Positions 56,337 to 63,815 are shown, numbered from the stretch's first letter. The stretch is 64,000 bases of DNA from Natronoflexus pectinivorans (GCF_004345615.1 NZ_SLWK01000007.1:124001-188000), one strand, 5' to 3'. Program-made: numbers and translations. Notes: generated from the sequence alone by a model not told the origin.

Positions 56337-57233
56337 ATGACAAAACAAACGATTACTTTACTATTATTATTAGGATGGGTTACATGTTATACTCAAAATC
56401 TGGTAAAAAATCCTCGCTTTGAGCTGTATTATCATTTACCAGATTTAAAATATGAATTTGGTGAACGTTACCAGGATTCTGCATTTATTTGTAAATATTG
56501 GCACAAGGTAAATGAAACAACCCCTGATTATTATCACGTTAATGCAATTAATGAAAGGTATTTAATTCCTAATAATCCCTTTGGTTTTCATCCGGTTATA
56601 ACAGGCAGTGCATATGTTGGATTTGTTCCATTTGGATTAGTTGGAGGCACTGAACCGATTTCCGGAGAATTTAAAGAGCCATTAGAGAGAGGGAAGCTAT
56701 ATGAAGTTAGTTTTTCATATCGCTACGCAGGGGTGAATGCTTATTTTTATCTTGATAGGATTGAATGCATTATCGGGAAAGATCTTGATCAGTTTAAGTA
56801 TATTCGAATGCGAGGAATGACTTCTTATGAGCGAATTATAACTCCAGGGATGAATGCGAATGTTAAGTTTGAAAAAACGCTTAACAATAATGGTGATTGG
56901 AACAGGATAACCGGGTTTTATAAAGCTGAAGGTGGTGAACGATATATTACTTTTGGATTCTTTTACCAGAACGAAAAGCTAAACAAAATAATAAGAGAGT
57001 ATGTATCTCATAATTTTGTTTTGGGGCACAATTCTCATCTAGAGGATAGGTTCTTTAGAAAGCACCGAAAACATTTGACATTTATTCATCGTAACCCTGA
57101 TTATGTTCCAAAAACAGAAAACAGGATGCTTGAATTGACTTTCGAAGAAGAAACAATAAAAACAAGTTCTATTTATCAAGAACGGATTTCTTATTATTTC
57201 ATTGATGATGTTTCGGTTAAGGAAGTGAAATAG
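56337..57233 (+). CDS. Exported protein of unknown function, possible orphan immunity gene, 298 aa
   Basis: A signal peptide (TKQTITLLLLLGWVTCYTQ, residues 2-20) is followed by NLVKNPRFELYYHLP, the jelly-roll opening often found in Bacteroidota exported proteins. Strand-rich blocks then follow, ending SYYFIDDVSVKEVK, which closes the same jelly-roll domain. No catalytic motif. It lies immediately after the orphan toxin tail (3-nt gap), so it may be an immunity protein left behind by a displaced toxin. Its codon and base use are AT-rich, like the rest of the island. Confidence 0.6.
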   Translation: MTKQTITLLLLLGWVTCYTQNLVKNPRFELYYHLPDLKYEFGERYQDSAFICKYWHKVNETTPDYYHVNAINERYLIPNNPFGFHPVITGSAYVGFVPFGLVGGTEPISGEFKEPLERGKLYEVSFSYRYAGVNAYFYLDRIECIIGKDLDQFKYIRMRGMTSYERIITPGMNANVKFEKTLNNNGDWNRITGFYKAEGGERYITFGFFYQNEKLNKIIREYVSHNFVLGHNSHLEDRFFRKHRKHLTFIHRNPDYVPKTENRMLELTFEEETIKTSSIYQERISYYFIDDVSVKEVK

Positions 57234-57263
57234 GATATCTGTTCTTAGTATTGGAGTAAGTGT

Positions 57264-57541
57264 TATGCGTATTGCTGGAATAACCCGCTGATTTATACGG
57301 ATCCATCAGGGGAACTGATATGGATAATTCCAAATATCGGTTGGAGCAAATCAGGTGGTTTAAGCATTGGTGTTTCGGTCGTATTGTTCAAGCCTACAAA
57401 AGGCAAGGGTTGTTTTCAGTGCATAATATGCCATTTAATGGTGTAAGTTTTTATCAATCTCAGTTAAGTTTGTTTGGAGTGCCGCACCCAACTTACCCAA
57501 GTCGTTTTTCATGGATTTATAAAGTACCAAGAAGATGGTAA
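57264..57541 (+). pseudogene. Broken second Rhs tail
   Basis: From 57264 the DNA matches the Rhs boundary of the first fragment (compare 54057-54095): it encodes YAYCWNNPLIYTDPSGELIW, then IPNIGWSKSGGLSIGVSV. The frame then hits a stop near 57451. An overlapping frame continues VHNMPFNGVSFYQ...KVPRRW to the stop at 57539-57541. The two frames together look like one Rhs C-terminus interrupted by a frameshift. No upstream Rhs core is present. It shows that at least two Rhs tips were captured in this island. Confidence 0.65.
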
Positions 57542-57951
57542 GATTTTATATGTTGACTATATTTTTCGCCTTAGCAGCTTTTGTTAATGCTCAAACTTTA
57601 GATACTGCAAAAGTTGAAATGATTGCCTTTATCGAGGAAGCACCTTTTTTTAATGGTAATTTGAAAGAGTTTATTCAAGGAGAATTAGTTTATCCGTTAA
57701 GTGCCAAAAAAGATACTATTGAAGGTACTGTTGTAATATCTTTTAAAATAGATACTTTGGGCTTAACTGTTAATCATAAAGTTGTCAAAGGCATCAGAGA
57801 AGATTTGAATAACGAGGCTCTTAGGGTTGCAAAACTAATTAAGTTTGACAGGCCTGCATTGCAAAAAGGCAGACCAATAGAAGTGGAATATACTGTTCCT
57901 GTTGTGTTTGACTTACGACATCTAAAAAAGAAATCAAAGTGTAAAAGATAA
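57535..57951 (+). CDS. Exported protein with TonB C-terminal-like domain, 138 aa
   Basis: A signal peptide (FYMLTIFFALAAFVNAQ, residues 4-20) precedes a TonB C-terminal-type domain: PFFNGNLKEFIQGELVYP, the EGTVVISFKIDTLG strand, VKGIREDLNNEALRVAK and a final VEYTVPVVF strand. There is no transmembrane anchor or proline-rich spacer as in a genuine TonB, so it cannot energise transport in the usual way. Its start overlaps the end of the broken Rhs tail by 7 nt, the position of an immunity gene. An immunity or accessory role is inferred. It is convergent with the toxin-antitoxin pair. Confidence 0.7.
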   Translation: MVRFYMLTIFFALAAFVNAQTLDTAKVEMIAFIEEAPFFNGNLKEFIQGELVYPLSAKKDTIEGTVVISFKIDTLGLTVNHKVVKGIREDLNNEALRVAKLIKFDRPALQKGRPIEVEYTVPVVFDLRHLKKKSKCKR

Positions 57952-57975
57952 TAGCAAAAAAGCCCGGCACTTTTT

Positions 57976-58311
57976 TTACTTTATAAGCCCAGCTTTTTTG
58001 AGCAGTTCAATAATCTGTTCTTTGGTAATGTTTTCGAGTTGGCCCTTGTCGTAGATGTACACGAGGTAAACCTCGTTATCTTCAGTTACAAGGTAAGTTA
58101 TAACCCTTGCGCCACCAGACTTCCCTTTGCCTTTAGAGGTAATGGCCATACGAATTTTATGAATGCCATGGCCAAGGTTTATACCGGAATTCGGTTGTTC
58201 TTTCAGGATTTTGGTAAGTTCCTGTAAATCGGCTTTCAGGGAAGGATATTTCTTAGCAAGTTTCTTGAAGAACTTTTTAAAGTCGGGGGTTGGATATACG
58301 CTATAACTCAT
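57976..58311 (-). CDS. RelE/ParE-superfamily toxin, 111 aa
   Basis: Small basic protein. The opening YPTPDFKKFFKKLAKKYPSL, the central GHGIHKIRMAI strand-turn and the GGARVITYLV...VYLVYIYDKG strands follow the RelE/ParE/HigB fold: an N-terminal helical hairpin and a four-stranded sheet. RelE-type members cleave mRNA on the ribosome, whereas ParE-type ones poison gyrase; which applies cannot be told. It overlaps the end of the antitoxin gene by 11 nt on the same strand, so translation is coupled. Confidence 0.85.
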   Translation of the reverse strand: MSYSVYPTPDFKKFFKKLAKKYPSLKADLQELTKILKEQPNSGINLGHGIHKIRMAITSKGKGKSGGARVITYLVTEDNEVYLVYIYDKGQLENITKEQIIELLKKAGLIK

Positions 58312-58501
58312 TTAAAAAATCTTCAGCCGATTGTTTTTCTATTTTGCCTTCCTGCATCAGTTTAACCTGATTAAGGCTATCCTGCAGTTCTTTCAATGCA
58401 TTTTTATCCACTTCCGGTATTTCCACGTAATCCAGCGTTTTAATAAATTCTAAAAATGTACTGAATTTATTTTCTCGAATATTTATTGTCAATTGTTTCA
58501 T
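58301..58501 (-). CDS. Antitoxin partner of the RelE/ParE toxin, 66 aa
   Basis: Short protein with a strand-like start (KQLTINIRENKFSTFLEFIK) and a long acidic, helical C-terminus (ALKELQDSLNQVKLMQEGKI...SAEDFLNEL) that would wrap the toxin. It precedes the toxin gene with an 11-nt overlap, the usual order in type II modules. No recognisable helix-turn-helix or ribbon-helix-helix is evident; the N-terminus may provide DNA binding. The pair is on the strand opposite to the surrounding genes. Confidence 0.82.
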   Translation of the reverse strand: MKQLTINIRENKFSTFLEFIKTLDYVEIPEVDKNALKELQDSLNQVKLMQEGKIEKQSAEDFLNEL

Positions 58502-58610
58502 AATTTAATGTTTATACGGCATAAGCCTGTTTTGCCTAAATGTCACAAATTACCGTTGGTGCGAGTGTCTTTGCGCTCCCGAAAACGGAATTTCGTAAAC
58601 TCAAAAAACG

Positions 58611-58656
58611 GCCGCTCGGCTCTGCCGCTTGGTTTACCAAGAAAGCTGAGCGGTAC
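58611..58656. repeat. Palindromic Rhs-island repeat, copy C
   Basis: GCCGCTCGGCTCTGCCGCTT...AGCTGAGCGGTAC with an internal CTTGG-TTTA-CCAAG hairpin. Two further related words, ACCGTTGGTGCGAGTGTCTTTGC (58542-58564) and a TCCGTTGGAGCGAG copy from 58758, show that the 58502-58830 gap is made of degenerate repeats. I see no gene in it. Confidence 0.7.
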
Positions 58657-58830
58657 CTCATTCCTTTTTAGTTTTCAAGTTTTAACCAAAAATGGTTTTA
58701 GTATTGAATATACTGATTCCACAAGATAAAGATAGCAAAAAAGGTTTGCTAAATCAATCCGTTGGAGCGAGTTTCTTTGCTTGCAAAGAATAGAATCCTG
58801 ATTCCTCGGGAGACGTAGTCAAATTCGCGC

Positions 58831-58883
58831 CAACGAATATTTTTAGAATTCAATCATACAAGAGGCTGCCCTGAGAGGCAGCC
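58831..58883. repeat. Right direct repeat bounding the Rhs island
   Basis: 53-nt counterpart of 53589-53642 (CAACGAATATTTTTAGAATT... to GGCAGCC). It is preceded by GACGTAGTCAAATTCGC (58812-58828), a word also present at 56139-56155 inside the island. Confidence 0.9.
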
Positions 58884-58890
58884 TCTTTTT
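58861..58890 (+). terminator. Second copy of the GH28-type terminator
   Basis: AGAGGCTGCC (58861-58870) pairs with GGCAGCCTCT (58877-58886), then T to 58890. It ends 4 nt before the rhaM regulatory element and insulates it from the island. Confidence 0.88.
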
Positions 58891-58894
58891 AATG

Positions 58895-58960
58895 TATCAA
58901 AAAGTTAAAGAGAATTCCCAGTTTGTGTATTGATGTTAATTTGATTGCGTAATATCTTTG
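58895..58960 (+). promoter_or_regulatory. Predicted rhamnose-regulon promoter 3 (rhaM-GH106/CE12)
   Basis: TTTGTGTATTG at 58922-58932, exactly 20 nt, then TATCTTTG at 58953-58960, a perfect TAnnTTTG box. The upstream ATCAAAAAGTTAAAG stretch aligns with promoters 1 and 2, and the half-sites TATCA (58895) and TCCCA (58916) keep the 21-bp spacing. A leader of about 77 nt precedes rhaM. Confidence 0.75.
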
Positions 58961-59043
58961 ATTTTGTAAATTGTGTTAACTGTCTGTTGTGTTGATTAAG
59001 CAGATGGATTTGCTTAATTTCGTATTTAACTAATTGATAAAAA

Positions 59044-59361
59044 ATGGTTAAGAGGTTTGCTTTTAAGATGTTCCTTAAGCCTGGGTTCAAGGATGAATAT
59101 AAAAAACGTCATGATGAGATATGGCCGGAACTGGAAGAACTCATTCGATCAACTGGCGTGTACGATTACTCTATTTTTTTGGATGAGGAGACCAACATCC
59201 TTTTTGCTGTTCAGAAACAAAAAGGAGAAGCATCGTCTCAGGACTTGGGCAGTAATCCAATAGTTCAAAAGTGGTGGGCTTATATGGCAGACATTATGGA
59301 AACAAATCCAGATAATTCGCCCATCACGATTCCTTTGGATGAGGTGTTTTATTTGGACTAA
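59044..59361 (+). CDS. rhaM: L-rhamnose mutarotase, 105 aa
   Basis: Small cytoplasmic protein with the RhaM/RhaU pattern: RFAFKMFLKPGFKDEYKKRH (catalytic-type Tyr18 and His23), DEIWPEL, YDYSIFLDEETNILFA and the tryptophan pair in QKWWAYMADIM near residues 77-78. The length (usually 104 aa) is right. It interconverts alpha- and beta-L-rhamnopyranose, speeding supply of the form used by the isomerase. It lies behind its own copy of the predicted rhamnose promoter and ahead of the rhamnosidase gene that makes the sugar. Confidence 0.94.
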   Translation: MVKRFAFKMFLKPGFKDEYKKRHDEIWPELEELIRSTGVYDYSIFLDEETNILFAVQKQKGEASSQDLGSNPIVQKWWAYMADIMETNPDNSPITIPLDEVFYLD

Positions 59362-59362
59362 T

Positions 59363-59459
59363 GTCAAGTCAATCATATATTGACGGGTTAATATAGCGCG
59401 TTTGGCTTTCCCCCTTGGCTTCGACGTGAGCGAGGAAGGCAATTCATATTTGACTTGAC
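59363..59459. repeat. Small palindromic intergenic element, copy 2
   Basis: Perfect 10-bp inverted ends GTCAAGTCAA (59363-59372) and TTGACTTGAC (59450-59459) enclose GCGTTTGGC and GTGAGCGAGG words shared with the element at 49339-49437. It starts 2 nt after the rhaM stop and may also weaken read-through to GH106. Confidence 0.5.
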
Positions 59460-59498
59460 GCGAGCCTTTTATCGTGGAGTAATTCCGATTTCGATACA

Positions 59499-62400
59499 AT
59501 GATATATAGATTTTTAATAAAAAAATATACTGTTATGAGTTTTTTTTCTGGTTTTAAAAAGCACAGCAATTCAAAAGGTTACTTATTGATATTTATGGCC
59601 TTTTGGCTTTTGTTTTCTTCTTGTGAGGAAGATTCTGCTCAAAAGGTAAAAGTTTGGCCGGAAGTAACAAACGAAATGAAACCATGGACTCGTTGGTGGT
59701 GGATGGGAAGCGCAGTGAACGAGTCAGATCTTACTTTTGTGCTTGAAGATTTTGCTGCCAGAGGTATTGGTGGTGTCGAGATTGCTCCCATTTATGGAGC
59801 AAAAGGATATGAAGACCAATACATCGACTTCCTTTCGCCGCGTTGGATGGAAATTCTTCAGTTTGTAGTGCAAAAATCCAACGAATTGGGAATGGAAGTT
59901 GATATGACCAATGGAACTGGTTGGCCATTTGGTGGCCCTCATATTACAAACGATGTTGCTGCACGCAGGTTAGTCATGCAGGAATATCAGGTAAGTTCAG
60001 GACAAACAGAACAGCCATTAATCATTCTTAACGATCAACGTCGTCGGGAATATGGTGCACCATTAATAGCAATAACAGCATATGGGCCAAATGGAGAAAT
60101 CGAACTTGTGACGGAATATTTAGATGAAAATAACCGGCTTACATGGCAACCGGAATCAGGAACATGGGATGTTATTGCAGCTTTCAATGCTCACAACCGC
60201 ATGTTGGTTAAAAGAGCAGCCCCTGGTGGAGAAGGTTATACGTTCGACCACCTGAATGCTCCCGCTTTAAGTCATTATTTATCGAGATTTGATGAGGTTT
60301 TTGAAGGTAAAAATCCTGGTGTACGTTGTTTTTTTAATGACAGTTATGAAGTATTTGGTGCCAGTTGGAGTTATGGATTTCTCGATGAATTCAATAGTCG
60401 GAGAGGTTATGATTTGAGACATTTTTTCAGAGAGTTAAATGGTCAGGGAGATTCTGAAATCATTGCACGAGTAAAGTCTGACTATCGTCAGACCATGTCT
60501 GAATTGTTAATCCAGAATTTCAGTTCTCAATGGACTGCGTGGGCCAACAACAAAGGCGCAAAAACCAGAAATCAATCCCATGGATCACCTGCCAACCTGA
60601 TAGATGTTTATGCAACGGTTGATATACCGGAAATCGAAACTTTTGGTGGGGAGTATTTTCCTATTGATGGTTTCTTTTGGGATGAGGATTATGTCAGTCC
60701 TGCCGACCACAACCCATTGTTTTTAAAGTTAGCCGCTTCCGCGGCTAATATTACAGGTAAACGACTGGTGTCCTGCGAGACATTTACATGGGTAGGAGAG
60801 CACTTCAGAGTTCCACTATCTCAATGTAAGCCTGAAGCCGAACAGGTTTTTCTTTCAGGTGTTAACCATATTTTTTATCATGGATCAACCTACTCACCAC
60901 AAGAGGCCATGTGGCCCGGGTGGTTGTTTTATGCGTCTGTTCACTTTGGCCCTACCAATAGTTTTTGGCCTCATGTAAGTGGACTTAATGAGTACATTAC
61001 TCGTTGTCAGAGTATCTTACAGCAGGGTACTGCTGCTAACGATATTTTGGTATATTGGCCTCTTTTTGATACCTGGCAAAGTGAAGAAGGATTGGAGATG
61101 ATGATGGCTGTTCATGGATCCAGAAGATGGTTGAATTTGCCAAAAATTCAATCATTGCTTGATCGCGGTTATGCCTTTGACTTTGTGTCTGATTCATTGT
61201 TGGGAACTCTTACGCCACAAAGTAATAAATTACTTACCATCGATGGTCAAAATGCATACAGTGCAATTGTAGTTCCCGAGTGTCATAACATGCCACTTGA
61301 AACATTGGAAAAGCTAATTCGCTTTGCTGAAAGTGGTGTTCCGGTAATATTTGAGAATCTTCCCAAAGATGTTCCCGGTTTAAGTAACCTTGAAGAGCGA
61401 AGAAACATGATGAGAGTTCTTTTAAATGAGTTCTCTGAAGAACTTCAATCAGAAGGCGTTACCCTTAAAAGAAGCTCCCGGGCTGAGTTTATTCTTTCAG
61501 ATGATCCGGAGGCAGCTCTTGCCTATGCCGGTGTTGAAAGAGAGAAGTTTACTGATATGGGGCTGAAATATTTGCGTCGCCACTCCAGCGAAGGTCTTTA
61601 TTACTATCTGGTAAATCATACCCCGGATAATATAGATGCCGTTATACCGGTTAACTTCACAGCCAAACATGTGGTCATGTTGGATCCTCAAACTGGGCAT
61701 TACGGATTAGTTCCTGCTAGTACTTCCAATGGGAAATCCAATATTAAACTACAGGCCAGGTCAGGTGAAGCATACTTCCTTTTGTTTACAGAGAAAGATG
61801 TAAGCGAGGTGCCACAGTGGATTTATAGAAAATCCCTTACTAACGAGTTTATTGTAGATGGAGAGTGGGAAATTGAGTTCTTTGAAGGTGGTCCATCTCT
61901 TCCAAGCTCAGTAAAAATAAGTGGTTTAAAGCCATGGACTGAACTAGGAAATGCCCAGATGAACAAATTCTCAGGAACCGCACGATATACCATCAACTTT
62001 AATTATGAAGGTAAATCCCATCCTGAATATATGTTAGATCTTGGAAATGTGATGCATAGTGCAAGGGTAATCCTAAATGGAAACGATCTTGGGTTGGTTT
62101 GGAGTCCACCATACATCATTAATATAGGGGAATATCTTAAAGATGGCGACAATGTTTTGGAAATTGAAGTTGCCAATCTGATGGCTAACCGAATCAGAGA
62201 CATGGACATCAATAACATCGAATGGCAACTTTTTCATGAGATTAATTTTGTAAACATCCGCTACAGACATTTTGATGCTTCCGATTGGGAGGTGATGCCT
62301 TCCGGGCTTGAAGGTCCGGTTAAAATCATCCCTCAAATAAATATCCCTGCAAATGTACCTGGTGATTTGGTTAAGGATGGAAAAGAGGAAGCAGAGTTGG

Positions 62401-62546
62401 TGTTTAATTTTGGATCGAAATTGGTGAATGATGAATACTTCCCTGTTCAGTCCTCCTCAGTATACAATCCGGTAATTGGCTATGGATTTGATTTTGGAAC
62501 GAAACCGCTGTCGACAATGGACGACAGCTCCCGATTTTTTTTTTAG
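59499..62546 (+). CDS. GH106 alpha-L-rhamnosidase lipoprotein (frame ends at a T10 tract), 1015 aa
   Basis: ATG 59499 or 59535 may be the start; both leave a lipobox FSSC, so the protein is lipid-anchored. GH106 is indicated by the opening PWTRWWWMGSAVNESDLTFV, GIGGVEIAPIYG, the DMTNGTGWPFGGPHI block, VISCETFTW-like VSCETFTWVGEHF and HIFYHGSTYSP. It is followed by a beta-sandwich (GTARYTINF, LNGNDLGLVWSPPY). It removes alpha-L-rhamnose from rhamnogalacturonan chains. The C-terminal tail VFNFGSK...GYGFDFGTKPLS is the first half of a domain whose second half is found in the next frame. The frame stops at TAG right after ten T; one extra T would continue into the CE12 gene. Confidence 0.9.
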   Translation: MIYRFLIKKYTVMSFFSGFKKHSNSKGYLLIFMAFWLLFSSCEEDSAQKVKVWPEVTNEMKPWTRWWWMGSAVNESDLTFVLEDFAARGIGGVEIAPIYGAKGYEDQYIDFLSPRWMEILQFVVQKSNELGMEVDMTNGTGWPFGGPHITNDVAARRLVMQEYQVSSGQTEQPLIILNDQRRREYGAPLIAITAYGPNGEIELVTEYLDENNRLTWQPESGTWDVIAAFNAHNRMLVKRAAPGGEGYTFDHLNAPALSHYLSRFDEVFEGKNPGVRCFFNDSYEVFGASWSYGFLDEFNSRRGYDLRHFFRELNGQGDSEIIARVKSDYRQTMSELLIQNFSSQWTAWANNKGAKTRNQSHGSPANLIDVYATVDIPEIETFGGEYFPIDGFFWDEDYVSPADHNPLFLKLAASAANITGKRLVSCETFTWVGEHFRVPLSQCKPEAEQVFLSGVNHIFYHGSTYSPQEAMWPGWLFYASVHFGPTNSFWPHVSGLNEYITRCQSILQQGTAANDILVYWPLFDTWQSEEGLEMMMAVHGSRRWLNLPKIQSLLDRGYAFDFVSDSLLGTLTPQSNKLLTIDGQNAYSAIVVPECHNMPLETLEKLIRFAESGVPVIFENLPKDVPGLSNLEERRNMMRVLLNEFSEELQSEGVTLKRSSRAEFILSDDPEAALAYAGVEREKFTDMGLKYLRRHSSEGLYYYLVNHTPDNIDAVIPVNFTAKHVVMLDPQTGHYGLVPASTSNGKSNIKLQARSGEAYFLLFTEKDVSEVPQWIYRKSLTNEFIVDGEWEIEFFEGGPSLPSSVKISGLKPWTELGNAQMNKFSGTARYTINFNYEGKSHPEYMLDLGNVMHSARVILNGNDLGLVWSPPYIINIGEYLKDGDNVLEIEVANLMANRIRDMDINNIEWQLFHEINFVNIRYRHFDASDWEVMPSGLEGPVKIIPQINIPANVPGDLVKDGKEEAELVFNFGSKLVNDEYFPVQSSSVYNPVIGYGFDFGTKPLSTMDDSSRFFF
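62535..62544 (+). other. Run of ten T at the GH106/CE12 frame junction
   Basis: The tract is followed by AG, giving the GH106 stop TAG at 62544-62546. With eleven T the frame reads on as FFFLEGCCYSSESFYFSVDLP into CE12. A sequencing or assembly error, phase variation, transcriptional slippage, or a fixed mutation would all look like this. Confidence 0.85.
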
Positions 62547-62584
62547 AAGGTTGCTGTTATTCCTCTGAATCATTCTATTTTTCG

Positions 62585-63649
62585 GTGGATTTGCCGGAGG
62601 GGAATTATCTGGTAACAATATATTCCGGACATCCTCTTATGGAGTCATCTCTTACGGTTAAAGCAGAATCACGAAGGTGGATGTTAGAGGATATTGTAAC
62701 TCAACCCGGTGAAATTGCAGAAAATTCATTCGTGGTTAATGTCAGATCTCCATATATTTCAGATATGGATTCCATCATACGAAAACCGCGTGAATATGAT
62801 TATCTCAATTGGGACAAAAAGTTAACATTAGAATTTACAGGGGTAAATCCTTCTGTATATGGGTTGAAAATAATACATCAGGATGATATAACAACCATAT
62901 TTCTTGCAGGTAATTCAACTGTTGTTGATCAGGAATATGAGCCATATGCTTCTTGGGGACAAATGATAACGAGGTATTTCGACCAAAATGTTGTGATAGC
63001 CAATTATGCCGAATCGGGGGAGTCTTTGTCATCCTTTAAGAGTGCCGGCAGATTAAAGAAAATCCTAAGTGAAATGAGTTCTGGCGATTACCTTTTTATT
63101 GAATTCGGGCATAATGATCAAAAAGAATCAGGTGAAGGAATTGGCCCCTGGACATCATTTACTGATTTATTGAATGAGTTTATTGAAGAAACCCAAAATG
63201 TTGGAGGAAATCCGGTTTTGGTAACCCCAATGCATCGACGTGTTTTTGATGAGAGCGGCAGTGTTGTTGCTACCCACGATGAATATCCTGATGCAATGCG
63301 GGTTGTAGCCAAAACCACAAATGTACCTTTGATTGATCTTAATCTCAAGAGCAAAAGTGTTTATGAAGCCTGGGGGCCTCATGAATCAAAAAGAGCGTTT
63401 GTTCATTACCCGGCTGGAACTTTTCCCGGGCAAAATAATGATTTAAGGGACAATACCCATTTTAATAATTATGGAGCATGGATTATGGCGCTTTGCATTA
63501 TAAAAGGGATGAGAGAGAGTACCCCGTTGTTGGCCGAATTTTTAGCTGCCGATGCACCTATGATTGACACGAGTGCACCTTTTCCTTTCTCGAATTGGAC
63601 CATGCCACATAGTTTTAGGACAACCGCAGAAAAGCCTGATGGAAATTAA
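62585..63649 (+). CDS. CE12 rhamnogalacturonan acetylesterase (probably the C-terminal part of a GH106-CE12 fusion), 354 aa from GTG
   Basis: SGNH/GDSL hydrolase of family CE12: the nucleophile block IFLAGNST (Ser111), FGHNDQK (Asn177) and the DNTH dyad (Asp289, His292) are all present. It removes acetyl groups from galacturonate in rhamnogalacturonan. Before the esterase core there is the end of a beta-sandwich (VDLPEGNYLVTIYSG, LTVKAESRRWML). The beginning of that domain is encoded in the GH106 frame. No ATG exists in the right place; the only start is GTG 62585, which lies inside the domain, and there is no signal peptide. I conclude that the coding region really enters from the T10 tract and is the 3' half of a split gene. 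Confidence 0.85.
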   Translation: MDLPEGNYLVTIYSGHPLMESSLTVKAESRRWMLEDIVTQPGEIAENSFVVNVRSPYISDMDSIIRKPREYDYLNWDKKLTLEFTGVNPSVYGLKIIHQDDITTIFLAGNSTVVDQEYEPYASWGQMITRYFDQNVVIANYAESGESLSSFKSAGRLKKILSEMSSGDYLFIEFGHNDQKESGEGIGPWTSFTDLLNEFIEETQNVGGNPVLVTPMHRRVFDESGSVVATHDEYPDAMRVVAKTTNVPLIDLNLKSKSVYEAWGPHESKRAFVHYPAGTFPGQNNDLRDNTHFNNYGAWIMALCIIKGMRESTPLLAEFLAADAPMIDTSAPFPFSNWTMPHSFRTTAEKPDGN

Positions 63650-63706
63650 TCTGTTTGCTTTACAATTACAATATAAGTTAATGAACTGGTGAGCTGATGA
63701 ACTAAT

Positions 63707-63784
63707 AACCTCTCAACCTAGAACCTCTCAACCTAAAACCTAGAACCTGGAACTTAAAACCTAGAACCTAGAACCTAAAACCTA
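63707..63784. repeat. ACCTAGA-type low-complexity tandem repeat
   Basis: About 78 nt of irregular AACCT(A/C)(G/A/T)A units, for example ACCTAGAACCTAGAACCT. It lies between CE12 and the last gene. Units are 6-8 nt with no unique spacers. Confidence 0.8.
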
Positions 63785-63815
63785 TTAATACGAATAACTT
63801 AAAGAACATTTTCAA

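Noticed and set aside
58493-58729. 78-codon open frame across the palindromic repeats
   Set aside because: It runs through repeat copy C and overlaps the antitoxin start; the translation is low-complexity basic and serine-rich with no family resemblance.
59363-59459. Ordinary rho-independent terminator after rhaM
   Set aside because: The inverted ends are nearly 80 nt apart and lack a T-run; it fits a dispersed palindromic element better.
62585-62587. GTG as a genuine start of the CE12 gene
   Set aside because: It is the valine codon of a conserved strand (SVDLPEGNY), there is no signal peptide, and the domain begins in the GH106 frame.
63707-63784. CRISPR-like array
   Set aside because: Units are 6-8 nt and irregular, with no unique spacers and no cas genes nearby; the same applies to 13202-13260.
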